A DNA stretch of 30,651 nt from JAEUIG01 sp046349775 (GTDB lineage Bacteria; Planctomycetota; Planctomycetia; Planctomycetales; Planctomycetaceae): positions 1 through 30,651 of the forward strand of contig JAXMBS010000067.1 in assembly GCA_046349775.1 (NCBI GenBank), read 5' to 3'. Below, piece by piece: positions 1 through 10,100 of this stretch. A program made the translations under genes and the position numbers. The notes beneath the pieces are model-generated. The model searched no databases. It saw nothing but the letters and a program-made list of their open reading frames with translations, and was not told where the DNA came from. Numbering within the stretch: position 1 is the stretch's first letter; the number at the start of each line of letters is the position of its first letter.

Positions 1-512
1 GTCTCACCGATGAGTTCGGCGACGTTACGGCCGTCGATGTACTGCATCGCGTAAAAATGCGTCGCGCGGTCGCAGCCCACCTGATAGACAGGAACGATGT
101 GCTGATGGTGCACCCGCGCGGCAGCCATGGCCTCGGTGCGGAACCGCTGCAACTGCCGGTTGTCGAGTACGGCGGCAAACGGCAGCACCTTGAGTGCGAC
201 GCGGCGCTTGAGGGAAATCTGTTCGGCTTCGTAGACAACCCCCATCCCGCCACGACCGACCTCCCGGACGATCCGGAAATCGCCGAGCGTCCCCAGCACC
301 TGTCGCTCTGGTCGATCGTCAGACACGAACTCCGCCGTCTGCACGGCCGGCTGCTGAAGAAAGCTGTCCTCCGCGGCATGTGCCCCCAGGAGTTGATTCA
401 CGCGGCGGCGCAGTTCGGCATCGTGGGCACAGGCTCCGTCGAGCCACGCGTCCCGCTCGGACACGGGCTGCTGGATCGCGGCCAGAAAGATGTCCTTCGC
501 CTGCTCAGGCAT
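1..512 (-). CDS. Serine/threonine protein kinase (N-terminal part, runs off left edge)
   Basis: A Hanks-type protein kinase of which about 170 N-terminal residues are inside the window. I read it from the minus strand starting at the ATG at 512 (MPEQAKDIFLAAIQQPVSE). The first ~85 residues are a helical leader that, in planctomycete kinases, precedes the catalytic domain. The kinase domain then opens with the glycine-rich loop VGRGGMGVVYEA, followed by the ATP-anchoring lysine in RVALKVLP, and reaches the hinge FYAMQYIDGRNVAELIGE at the window edge. The HRD and DFG motifs lie outside. The frame is open upstream of 512 back to a stop near 615, with only weak non-ATG alternatives such as a TTG near 545. 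It sits downstream of an ECF sigma factor on the same strand; this pairing is common in Planctomycetota and suggests a phosphorylation-linked transcription switch. The phosphorylated target cannot be read from the sequence. Confidence 0.9.
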   Translation of the reverse strand, partial: MPEQAKDIFLAAIQQPVSERDAWLDGACAHDAELRRRVNQLLGAHAAEDSFLQQPAVQTAEFVSDDRPERQVLGTLGDFRIVREVGRGGMGVVYEAEQISLKRRVALKVLPFAAVLDNRQLQRFRTEAMAAARVHHQHIVPVYQVGCDRATHFYAMQYIDGRNVAELIGE

Positions 513-661
513 GGGCTGCTGACCGGAGGGATCGGAAATCTTCAAAAAACGTCGCCAGGGAGCCGACGCGCGGTCGCCCGTGTCGTCCCCGCGCCGGCTC
601 CGGGCGTCGACGACTCTCTACGTATCGTGCGACGTCGGGACCGGAACCGTCCGCAGAAATC

Positions 662-1246
662 TCAGGAATTCCTGCCTTCGGCACGATCGGGCGGCGGCTC
701 CAGGGCACAGCGGAGCCACGCCCGCGCGTACGCCCATTGATCGTAAGCGACCGTGCGGGACATTCCGAGCACCGCAGCACATTCCTCGATCGATAGCCCG
801 GCGAAGAATCGCAACTTCACAAGTTGCGCAGCCATCGCGTCTTCGGTCGCCAGCCGGCTCAGCGCCTCGTCAATGTCGAGCAGCATTCCGGGCGACTGGT
901 CAGCGATGAGCATCGCCTCCCCCAGATCGATCCGCTCGTGACCGCCTCCCCGTTTCAGGCGCTGCCTGCTGCGGGCACTCTCGACGAGGATTCGCCGCAT
1001 CGCCTCGGCGGCTGCGGCAAAAAAGTGACCCCGCCCATTCCACTGCTGCGGCTGGCTCCCCCCGACCAGTCGGAGATAGGCCTCGTGAACCAGCGCGGTC
1101 GCCTGCAGCGTATGGTCCGGCGACTCTGCTGACATCCGCGCCGCAGCCAGACGCCGCAATTCATGATAAACCAGTGGCAACAGTTGCTCGGCGGCTGCAG
1201 TATCGCCGGCCTCAATCTGTTGCAGAATCTGGGTGACGTCGCTCAT
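662..1246 (-). CDS. ECF-type RNA polymerase sigma factor (planctomycete kinase-linked family)
   Basis: A compact sigma-70 family factor of about 194 residues with only regions 2 and 4. Region 2 covers roughly residues 20-105 (LLPLVYHELRRLAAARM, then TALVHEAYLRLVGG and the HFFAAAAEAMRRILVE segment). Region 4 is near the C-terminus, with the helix-turn-helix GLSIEECAAVLGMSRTVAYDQWAYARAWL. This is the TIGR02999-type family typical of Planctomycetota, which is usually next to a Ser/Thr kinase rather than an anti-sigma factor, and the kinase follows here 150 bp downstream. I chose the ATG at 1246 (MSDVTQILQQIEAGD) because family members begin this way. An ATG three codons upstream at 1255 is possible, and neither has a strong ribosome binding site. 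Its promoters and regulon are unknown. Confidence 0.9.
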   Translation of the reverse strand: MSDVTQILQQIEAGDTAAAEQLLPLVYHELRRLAAARMSAESPDHTLQATALVHEAYLRLVGGSQPQQWNGRGHFFAAAAEAMRRILVESARSRQRLKRGGGHERIDLGEAMLIADQSPGMLLDIDEALSRLATEDAMAAQLVKLRFFAGLSIEECAAVLGMSRTVAYDQWAYARAWLRCALEPPPDRAEGRNS

Positions 1247-1330
1247 GCACACCATCGACCGGGGGAATGCTTACCCGTCGATCGTAGTGAGTGGGCGCGC
1301 CGTCTGTCGCCTGAGCACCGGTGCACCGCA

Positions 1331-1379
1331 TTGGAGTTCCGCCTTTAGGCGGCTCGTTGGAGTACCGACTTTAGGCGGC
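1331..1379. repeat. Two-copy 23-bp direct repeat upstream of the sigma factor gene
   Basis: Two 23-bp units at 1331-1353 and 1357-1379, separated by 3 bp and differing at two positions, each ending in CTTTAGGCGGC. They lie 85-135 bp upstream of the sigma factor start, in the gap between it and recA. The unit contains a short GCC...GGC dyad around CTTTA. This could be a tandem operator or a fragment of a dispersed intergenic repeat; the sequence alone does not decide. Confidence 0.6.
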
Positions 1380-1452
1380 CGGACACTCAGTGACTGTAGA
1401 CAGACCGCGGCCTGACCTCCAACGGCTCCTGCATTGTCACAGCTAAGAATCA

Positions 1453-1528
1453 GGGTGCCACTGGCTCTGCCAGTGCGACGCAAGTTCGACGTCCGGTTGA
1501 GATTGCACTGGCGAAGCCAGTGGCACCC
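1453..1528. repeat. Nested palindromic element 29 bp after the recA stop
   Basis: Two 24-bp arms (1453-1476 and 1505-1528) are inverted copies of each other with 22 of 24 positions matching. Each arm is itself a hairpin: CACTGGC, a 3-base loop, GCCAGTG. The whole 76-bp unit can fold as one long hairpin or as two small ones. It starts 29 bp beyond the recA stop codon, between recA and the sigma factor, so it may stop transcription or stabilise the recA mRNA 3' end. There is no T-run after it, so it is not a classic intrinsic terminator. It resembles REP/MITE-like palindromes, and the outer ends read GGGTGCCACTGG and CCAGTGGCACCC. Confidence 0.75.
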
Positions 1529-1556
1529 AGCCCGACATCTCAGACGTGACGGTGCA

Positions 1557-2648
<1,092 letters not shown>

Positions 2649-2671
2649 TGGCGGTCTCCGATCTCATGTTT

Positions 2672-2698
2672 CGCGTATAGTGTACGCGTGAATACTAT
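2672..2698. promoter_or_regulatory. Overlapping palindromes upstream of recA (candidate operator)
   Basis: Two dyads overlap 24-50 bp upstream of the recA start. One is a perfect inverted repeat CGCGTA-N5-TACGCG at 2672-2688. The other is a 22-bp dyad at 2677-2698 with 8 of 11 pairs matching and outer halves ATAGT and ACTAT. Neither matches the gammaproteobacterial CTGT-N8-ACAG or the alphaproteobacterial GTTC-N7-GTTC LexA box. The position is right for a damage-responsive operator, but its role is inferred from position and symmetry only. Confidence 0.4.
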
Positions 2699-2758
2699 CG
2701 ACTGCTGAGAACGATTGCAACAGACTTTTAGCAGAATTTTCCCGCACGGAACACAAAC

Positions 2759-2772
2759 CCGCCACTGGGCGG
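2759..2772 (-). terminator. Weak hairpin after the CYTH gene
   Basis: A perfect 5-bp GC stem (CCGCC / GGCGG, loop ACTG on the plus strand) lies 12 bp downstream of the stop of the minus-strand CYTH gene and is followed on that strand by TTTGTG. The stem is short and the T-run poor, so this is only a possible terminator between the CYTH gene and recA. Confidence 0.25.
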
Positions 2773-2783
2773 CGACGTACGCT

Positions 2784-3368
2784 TTAGCGGAAGGCCAGGG
2801 GTGACGGCCGCTCTAAACTCAGCAACAGCAGCTCCAAATACGACCTCCGCTCGGACGCCGAAAGGCCCAGTTCGCCCGCGAACGCGAGCAGGTCGTCACG
2901 AGCGGCATTCCACTCGGAGTCCGGCGTGACGACCTCGATTTCCAGAAAATTGCCGAGCCCCTCAACCGCATCGAGGGCCAGAGTCAGCGTGCGGTCGCGC
3001 CAGTCGAGTTGCAGCGGCGTGCGATGTTTGCGGACGCAGCCCGCAGGCCGAAATCCGAGGGCCAGCACGATCTCGCGCAGTTCGCGGGCTGCGCGATCCC
3101 CGGTTGCAAAGTCGACCTCCAGTTCGCGCCGCGATTTGGTGTGCGAATCGAGCAGCGGGCCCTTGTACGTGACGGCATTGCGTTCGCCGACGGTGCGAAT
3201 TCGGAATGCTTCGCCGGTGGCCACAAAGTCGCGGGCCGGATGCGCAAAGTACTCATCCTGCTGCACGACCGACTCGCCCGGCCGGGCGCCCAGCCGGGTC
3301 AGCCGCTCGCGCCAGACGTCCAGTGATTCGGCCAGTGGGTACTTCGACTCGACTTCGACGTCGGGCAT
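2784..3368 (-). CDS. CYTH-domain protein (class IV adenylate cyclase / thiamine-triphosphatase-like)
   Basis: A 194-residue CYTH-superfamily protein. The N-terminal signature EVEVESKY (residues 4-11) contains the ExExK motif that binds divalent metal in the tunnel fold. It is followed by the expected alternating basic and acidic strand residues (FRIRTVGERNAVTYKGP, RRELEVDF, RKHRTPLQLDW, LEIEVV). Length and spacing resemble the CyaB / class IV adenylate cyclase branch. However, CYTH enzymes also include inorganic triphosphatases and thiamine triphosphatases, and the substrate cannot be chosen from sequence alone. It lies upstream of recA on the same strand, with a 135-bp gap containing the candidate recA operator, so the two are probably separate units. 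Confidence 0.85.
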   Translation of the reverse strand: MPDVEVESKYPLAESLDVWRERLTRLGARPGESVVQQDEYFAHPARDFVATGEAFRIRTVGERNAVTYKGPLLDSHTKSRRELEVDFATGDRAARELREIVLALGFRPAGCVRKHRTPLQLDWRDRTLTLALDAVEGLGNFLEIEVVTPDSEWNAARDDLLAFAGELGLSASERRSYLELLLLSLERPSPLAFR

Positions 3369-3507
3369 GGCGAATCAATCGAAATTGCAAGTGCGTAACG
3401 GACTATACAGTAGCCGGACGCACCGGCCGGCGGTACGCTGAAAGCGCGCGGCTGCCGCTCGATGGCCGCTCAGCCAACCGTCGTTCATCAGTTCGGTCGA
3501 GGCCCCG

Positions 3508-3756
3508 ATGGCAAGTCACTCGCTGTTCAGCTATCAGCCGCGAGATCGGGAGCGACTGCTGCGATTCCTGCATCAGGGAGGGCTGGAGGCCGGTGCTGAC
3601 GTGACCATCTGGAGCAGTTCGTTCACCGTCCAGTCGCGGACAGAACTCACGGTCCTGGAGACCGATGACTCCCGACGGTTTTACGAACTCGGTTCCGTCT
3701 GGTCGGAATACGGACAATTGTCGGCGACTGCCGAAGTGCCGCTGGCGGAAGCCTAA
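3508..3756 (+). CDS. Small hypothetical protein, 82 residues
   Basis: A short reading frame of a protein I do not recognise. In its favour are a GAGG ribosome binding site 5 bp before the ATG at 3508, codon use like neighbouring genes (G/C-rich third positions), and a reasonable soluble sequence with amphipathic strands (ADVTIWSSSFTVQSRTELTVLE, YGQLSATAEVPLAEA). No signal peptide, membrane segment or cysteine is visible. It stands alone on the plus strand between the divergent CYTH gene and the convergent DUF1501 gene. A 128-codon frame on the opposite strand (3403-3789) is less protein-like. The gene could be spurious. Confidence 0.45.
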   Translation: MASHSLFSYQPRDRERLLRFLHQGGLEAGADVTIWSSSFTVQSRTELTVLETDDSRRFYELGSVWSEYGQLSATAEVPLAEA

Positions 3757-3812
3757 GTGGAGCGGGGCGACAGGTGTCGCATGCGGCAACGCGTTTGACG
3801 ACTCCCTGTTCG

Positions 3813-5080
3813 CTACATCAGCTCCCGCACCGGCGCACGATCGTCTAACACGTGCATCGGCCGATTGCTGAAGTCGGGCAGCGCGGCCTCGGTGTCGATC
3901 CCCATGTGCGCGTAGAGGTTCGCCAGCACATTGCTCGGGGTGTAGGGTGTATTGATCGATTCTCCCGCGTGACGATCGGTTTCGCCGATCACCTGACCCG
4001 TCTTGAATCCGCCCCCCGCAATGACCGCAGCCGCTGCCTCGGGCCAGTGGTCGCGCCCGTCGCCGCGCGAAATTCGCGGCGCGCGGCCGAATTCGCCCCA
4101 GACGACGACCGCGACGTCGTTCTGCAGCCCGCGGTCGTAAAGATCGGTGACTAATGCGTGCAGCCCCTGGTCCAGCTTGGGAAGCTGGTCCTTGTGATCG
4201 ATGAAGTTCTTTTCGTGAGTATCCCAGTCGCCAACTTTGACGGACACGACGCGCACCCCGGCCTCGACCAGCCGCCGCGCCATCAGGAACGTCTCGCAGA
4301 ACTTCCCGTAGCGGCGATGGTTCTCGTCCGATTCCTGATTCAGATCAAACGCGTCTCGCGCCTTCGCCGTCGTGATGATGTCGAGCGCCTGCAGCGTGAA
4401 GGGATCGAGCGCGCTGCTTGCCGCCGTGCGATCGATCTCACGGCGGAAGGAGTCGAACTGTGCGATCAGCCGGCTCCGCTCGCCGAGCCGCTCCAGCGGA
4501 ATGTCGCGGTTCATCCGCAGGTTCTCGACCCCTTCGCCCCGCGGGATGAACGGCTCATGAGCCGGGCCGGTGTACATCGCCCGCTGGTGGTAATCGTAGT
4601 TGGCGACGAACGCCGGCACGCCGCCGGTGTTCCCCTGCAACCGGCTGACGATCGACCCGAACGCCGGCCGCTTACCGCGATCCGGGAACCCTGTGACAAT
4701 GAACTGCGGCGTGTGGTCCCCCAGGTCGATCCCGCGAATGCCGCGAATGATCGCGAGCCGGTCCATCATCTCCGCCTGCCGCGGCATGTGCTCGCAGATC
4801 TGGATGCCGGGGACATTCGTCGCAATCGGCTGAAACTCGCCGCGAATCTCCGGCGGCGCATCCGGCTTCATGTCCCAACTGTCGATGTGCGACGCCGCTC
4901 CGCGCAACCACACCATGATCACAGACTTGCATCGAGCGTCGCTTGCCGGTTTCGCGACTGCCTCGCTGCGCAAGAGCGTCGGCAGCGTCAGACTGCCGAG
5001 CGCCAGTCCTCCGACCTGCAGGACGTCGCGACGGGTGAGGCGACGGATGCGGCGGGGGGAGGCGAGGAAGGACTCAGCAT
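3813..5080 (-). CDS. DUF1501 (sulfatase-fold) exported protein, 5' end frameshifted
   Basis: A DUF1501 family protein with an alkaline-phosphatase/sulfatase-like fold, abundant in Planctomycetota and usually exported. Recognisable segments are SVIMVWLRGAASHIDSWDMKP, FGSIVSRLQG, VVVWGEFGRAPRISRGDGRDHWPEAAA and the late NTPYTPSNVLANLYAHMGID. The first ATG in the main frame (4973) would drop the export signal. Upstream in the same frame the sequence still reads RRIRRLTRRDVLQVGGLALG, a Tat-type signal, but with no start codon before a stop. The ATG at 5080 begins MLSPSSPPP in another frame; one extra C in the C6 run (plus-strand G6, 5054-5059) would join the two exactly. I therefore give 5080 as the real start, with a one-base deletion or sequencing error. 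The usual DUF1549/DUF1553 partner is not adjacent. Confidence 0.85.
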
Positions 5081-5727
5081 GAGACCGGTCGTTGTGGGGT
5101 TATAGCCGGTTATTGATCAAGCGTTCCGATGTCAGGCGTCACATGGGAACTGATCTCGCGCAGTGCCGCAAGCGGAGCCATCGGCGTACCGCAAGAGCAT
5201 GCGTCAGTGCACCTAAAACTCCGATGATTACGAGCGATCGCACCTCTTTTGCCCGGCAGCGCGTACCGCGAAACAAGTTCGCAAGAATAACGATTACGAA
5301 GGCACGAAAAAATGGGTACAAAGCGCGGCTGCTCTCGGATGTGTGAATACGAGACGATACAAACGGTCTCCAATTCTCCATCTATGACTAGGCCCGCGCA
5401 TCCGTGAATGACGCAACACATGATCAGCACCACATGTGCGCTTGTGTCGGACAACGACTCCCAGCCATGAGGTTAAGACTGTCGGCAGGGGCGTGGGTCG
5501 AATCACGCAAATCAAGAGAAATGTGCCGGCGAAGAGGCGGCATAAAGCCATACATCAAAGCTGTGACCAGCTGCAGCGACTCGATACCGCCGCGGCACAT
5601 GCAGCTGTGTTCAGCAATCAACTTGGTCCGCAGCTCGGCGAGGTCTCCACGGGATTACCCCCGAGTTCAGCTCATGTTACCAGCAGGAGCTTGTGGAACG
5701 TGGCGTTGGCGTTGGCCACTCCGTCGA
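5081..5727. other. Gene-poor, lower-G+C stretch
   Basis: About 620 bp without a convincing gene. Base composition is visibly more A+T-rich than the flanks, for example 5281-5400. Overlapping minus-strand frames (5139-5381, 5294-5551, 5110-5454) encode fragments with hydrophobic runs such as AFVIVILANLF and FAGTFLLICVI. None has a matching start, ribosome binding site or continuous domain. This may be remains of a small membrane protein gene or foreign DNA. I see no repeat ends or transposase. Confidence 0.4.
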
Positions 5728-7029
5728 TCAACTATCAAGCGGCTCATGCCACCGGCAGCGCCACGCGCGATAGTTCACGGCGGCCAGTGTGTTCGCCTCA
5801 CCGTCCCAGCCGAACCCCATCGTGGCCGGGTCAAACGCCACCTCCCGGCCAAGCCGGTACGACAGGTTGCCGAGATGGCACAAGGTCGAGCTGAGCTGGC
5901 CGACGTCAATATCTGCGGTCGGCGTCGCACGGGACTTGATGCTGTCGATGAAATTCCTCAGATGCGGCGTCTGCAAATCGGTCGCATCGCCGGCGAGGCT
6001 GTTGCGCCGGCCGTAGATCTTCCAGCCGCCGCGGTCGACGATCAGCGTGCCGTTGTCGCCGTAGAACGCGACCGCCGCCGAGCGCCCTTCGATTCCATGA
6101 TTCGACCATTGGCGATGTTCCCAGACGATCGATGCGCGCGGATAACTGTACTGCACAGTCAGCGTATCCGGTGTCTCGCGATCATCGGCCAGGTAGTGAT
6201 TCCCGCCTGTTGCCGAGACCCGCAACGGGAGCCCGACGCCCAGCCCCCAGCGGGCGACGTCGAGGAGCTGCACGCCCCATGCCCCCAGCTCTCCGCTGCC
6301 GTAGTCCCAGAACCACTGCCAGTTGTGATGGAACCGGTTCGGCTGGAACGCTCGCACAGCGGCCGGACCGAGCCAGCGGTCGTAGTCCACGTCCGTCGGC
6401 GCCGTGGCTTCTGATTTGCGGCCGATCGGTTTGCGGCGGTGCACGGCCCAGGCTCTCGCGAGCCGGACGTGGCCGATCTCACCGCCCTTCACCAGGGAGA
6501 TCGCATTCTGAAAATGCTCGCCGCTGCGATGCGCGAGTCCCGACTGAACAATGCGGCCAAAGCGCCGCGCGGCGGCCGCCATGGCCGGACCTTCGGCAAT
6601 GGCGTGCGAGACGGGGGTCTCGACGTACACGTCCTTCCCGGCGGCGCAGGCGAGGAGCGTCATCGGCGCGTGCCAGTGATCCGGCGCGGCGACCACGACC
6701 GCATCAATCGACCGGTCATCCAGCAGCCGGCGGAAGTCCGCGTGAGCCGCCGGCCTGGCATTTTGCAGGGTGGCGACCTGATCGCGCGCCTGATGGAGGA
6801 CGCCTGCATCGACATCGCACACGGCCGCGATCTCGACGTCGCGGAATCCGGCGAGCGCGGTGGCGAGTTCCAGGCCCTGCGAACGCACGCCGATGACCGC
6901 AACGCGAACGCGGTCCGACGCCCCGGCCATCGCGGTCCCGGAGAAGCCGACAACGCCGGCCGCCATGCCCGCGGCGTTCCGCGCGCTGTCACCCAGGAAT
7001 TGCCGGCGATTGACTTCGTGATGGCTCAC
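5728..7029 (-). CDS. Tat-exported Gfo/Idh/MocA-family protein with altered active-site motifs
   Basis: A 433-residue member of the Gfo/Idh/MocA family (NAD(P)-dependent sugar oxidoreductases). It starts with a twin-arginine signal (NRRQFLG, residues 7-13, then a hydrophobic stretch to AMAGA), so it is probably exported folded with its cofactor. A Rossmann domain follows (VRVAVIGVRSQGLELA, about 41-56; VCDVD at 70-74; PDHWHAPM). The family's EKP motif reads VETPVSH here: the lysine position (about residue 138) is Thr. Later, in ELGAWGVQLLD, Gln stands where relatives usually have His. Cofactor binding may remain while the redox residues look changed. It lies 143 bp downstream, on the same strand, of the giant DUF1080-containing gene; DUF1080 domains and these oxidoreductases are linked in 3-keto-sugar chemistry. 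Function may be substrate binding rather than oxidation. Confidence 0.9.
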   Translation of the reverse strand: MSHHEVNRRQFLGDSARNAAGMAAGVVGFSGTAMAGASDRVRVAVIGVRSQGLELATALAGFRDVEIAAVCDVDAGVLHQARDQVATLQNARPAAHADFRRLLDDRSIDAVVVAAPDHWHAPMTLLACAAGKDVYVETPVSHAIAEGPAMAAAARRFGRIVQSGLAHRSGEHFQNAISLVKGGEIGHVRLARAWAVHRRKPIGRKSEATAPTDVDYDRWLGPAAVRAFQPNRFHHNWQWFWDYGSGELGAWGVQLLDVARWGLGVGLPLRVSATGGNHYLADDRETPDTLTVQYSYPRASIVWEHRQWSNHGIEGRSAAVAFYGDNGTLIVDRGGWKIYGRRNSLAGDATDLQTPHLRNFIDSIKSRATPTADIDVGQLSSTLCHLGNLSYRLGREVAFDPATMGFGWDGEANTLAAVNYRAWRCRWHEPLDS

Positions 7030-7172
7030 AGCGTGTTCCGCGCAGAAACTGCGCCAGTCTCGATCTACCCCAATTCTACAGCGCCGCTGGAGTTAGAGCG
7101 AGCGGGGATTTCGGCGTCGCAGAAAATTCAACGAGGCGGCGAGCGGCGCGGCGTTGGCCCGCCGATTGCCAA

Positions 7173-10100
7173 CTACTCCGCTCGCGCAGTCGTCACGTCC
7201 GCAGCGCCGAAGCAGTAAAGATGTCCGGCCGTGCGCAAATACATCCGCCCGTCGGCGATCGCCGGAGTCGCGTACACAGGCTCGCCGAAATCCGCCGACT
7301 GCAGCTCTTCCCACTCGCCGGTCGCCGTCACGACTGACAGTTCGCCGTTCTGGTCGAGAAAGAACACCCGACCATCCCCGACGACCGGCGACGCATAATA
7401 GTTTCCATTCCCGCTGAGCCGTCCGGTCTTCACGGGCTTGCCGGTTACGGAATCAAGCGTTGTGAGAATGCCGCCGTCTTTCACCCCGAACACCACCCCG
7501 TTCGCCACCACCGGCGACGCGCAGAACGGCACGTGCCGGTCATGTCGCCAGCGGACATGCGAATCGCTGATGTCGCCGCGGCCCCCCGGCCGGATCGCCA
7601 TCACGACGTTCTGCGCTTTGTCAAAAATGCTGCGGTAGCTCTCGTATTCAATTTCTGTCGCCGAGCCGTCTTTATTGCTGTCGAATTGCGAAAAGCGTCG
7701 CTCCAGGTTGCTCCCTTTCTCTCCGGCCAGTTCGGCCTCTTCGATTGTGCCGTTCTTGTTGGCGTCGACTTCCGCCAGCTTCTCGGCGAAGGGAGCGATC
7801 ACGATCCGTTGTCCCGCCTCGGCGCCGGCCGACCAGCCGGCCAGATACAGGTCGCCGTCGTCGCCGATCACCGGCGTTGAACAGACCATCCGTGCCAGTC
7901 CGCGCGCCGTCCAAAGTTCTGCGCCGGTGTCGAAGTCGTAACCAACCACGCGCAGCGTGGCGGCAATGACGATCTGCTTTGTTCCGTCCACCTCCCAGAT
8001 GACCGGCGTGCAGTAGTTGCGCGGAAATTCCGAGCGGTCAATCTGCCAGACCGTCGAGCCGTTCTCCAGGGAGTACATCGCCAGGAACGAACTGGTGTCG
8101 TGGTCCTGGCAGAGGATTACGCGGTCACCGACGATCACGGGCGAACTCCCCGCGCCGAACTCGTTCTTGAACGGACCCATCGGCAGGTGCCAGCGTTCTT
8201 CGCCGTCGCGGCTGTAGCAAAACAGTCCCGACGAACCGAAAAAACTGACGACCGCGTCGCTCCCAACCGCACAACTGCTTTGCGCGTGCGAGCCGATGGT
8301 GTGAATCGCCTCCAGCCCCTTGTGCGGCGCCTCGCGTTGCCAGAGCACTTTGCCTGTGCGGCGATCGAGCGCCATCGTCACGAGGTGCTCCCCCTGCTCG
8401 GCCGTCAGATAGATCCGGTCGCCATCGATGACGGGCGACGAGTGTCCCGGCGGCAGCGGCGTTTTCCAGACGATGTTCGACGACGGGTCGATCTTCTCCG
8501 GCAACGGGCGGTCGGCAAGCGGACGTCCGCCGCCGCGCGGTCCATGGAACTGCGGCCAGACGGCCGCCTGCTTTTCATCCAGCTTGCGGATTTCGACCCG
8601 CCGGAACTCGACCGGATCGTTGTGGCCGGCGAATCCGAAGTATCCCTTCAGCCGCGTGATGCCCGGGTGGTCGTAACCTCCCATGAACTCCTTCACCTGG
8701 CTGCAGTCGGCATTGAGAATCACGTTGCCGTTCAATTCAACGGTGATGTTGTGCCCCTTGACGGTCACTTCCTGGAAGTTCCACTCGCCAGTCGGCCGCA
8801 GGAAACCGCGCGCGGCTGGAATGGCCCCATACACCGAACCGTGGGCCTGGCGCGGATCGATCTTCTTGTACATCTCGTGCTCGGTGTCGAGCACCTGCAA
8901 TTCCGTCATGCCGTCGATGTGCGGCTGCCCCTTGCCCGGATAGCGGATGATCAGACCGTTGTTGCCTCCCGGCGGCAGCTTGAATTCCAGCCGAACCTGG
9001 AAGTCGCCGTATTCCTCCTTGGTGAACAGCTCGCCACCATGACCGGCCTTGCAGCGGAGGTTGCCGTCGACGACCTCGTAATTGTCAACCGCCCCCTGCC
9101 AGTCAGACAGGTCCTTGCCGTTGAAGATCGACTTGTACCCGTCGCCGGTCTGCGCGGTCAGCAGCTTGTTCGCCTCCTCGGCACCGATCTCGCGGACGAA
9201 GATATTCCGCCAGCGGATTTCCCCGCCGTGCGTCTGGAGCTGAATCTGTCCTTTAGGGAACAGCGGCGATTTGCGATCCCAGAAGTTCTCAAGGGTCCCG
9301 TGGTGGACGACCTCTTTGCCGTTCAGCCAGACGCTCGTCCGCGCTCCGAGTTGCAGGATGCGGAACGAGTTCCATTCGCCAAACGGCTTGTCAGCGAGGA
9401 CCGTAGGGAACCTTGCAGGGTCGCCTTCGTGATTGTTCCAAAGTGCGCCGGAGCCCTTGTCGGCGCCAAGCTTCCACTTGCCCCCCTCCTCGCGCCAGTC
9501 CCAGATCTGCACCTGCGGCGTCCACTTCAGATAGATGCCGCTGTCCGCCAGCGGGACCGTCTTGTAGTCGATGAGCAGCTCGTAATCGCCGAATTCTTCG
9601 TCCGTGGTCAGATAGGCGCCGTGCCCGTCGTTGACAAGTTCGCCATTGTCGACCGACCAATGCTGCTTGGCGTCGGCCGTCCACTCGTCGATCTTGGCCT
9701 TGCGGGCATCCGGCTCCAGCTTCGCCAGCTCGCGCGGGTCGAAGTGCGGCATGCCGTGCCAGCCTGTCAGGTCCTTGCTGTTGAAGATCGCCCGGAAACC
9801 ATCCGGCGGCTTGGACGAGTCCGTCGGCGCGGCGTCACCGGCACCGGCCAGGGCCAGCGTCGTTCCGGCGTCCCCCGACTGTGCGAACATCGGGTCCTTC
9901 GCATTGCCGCGTGACAGCAGGTACGCCATCAGGTCGAGAATCTCATCCGCGTGCAGCGTGTTGAACAGTCCCTTCGGCATCATCGAGACTGTCGACGGCT
10001 GCATCTCCTCGATGAACTTGCGGTCGACGTCGACCTGCGCGTTGGGATCGAGCATGTTCGTATTCACACTGAACGAATCGCCGCCGAGATTGACGATCCG

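Noticed and set aside
3403..3789. Minus-strand 128-codon frame opposite the small plus-strand gene
   Set aside because: Its translation is rich in Arg, Pro and Ser with no domain, whereas the plus-strand frame has a ribosome binding site and protein-like composition.
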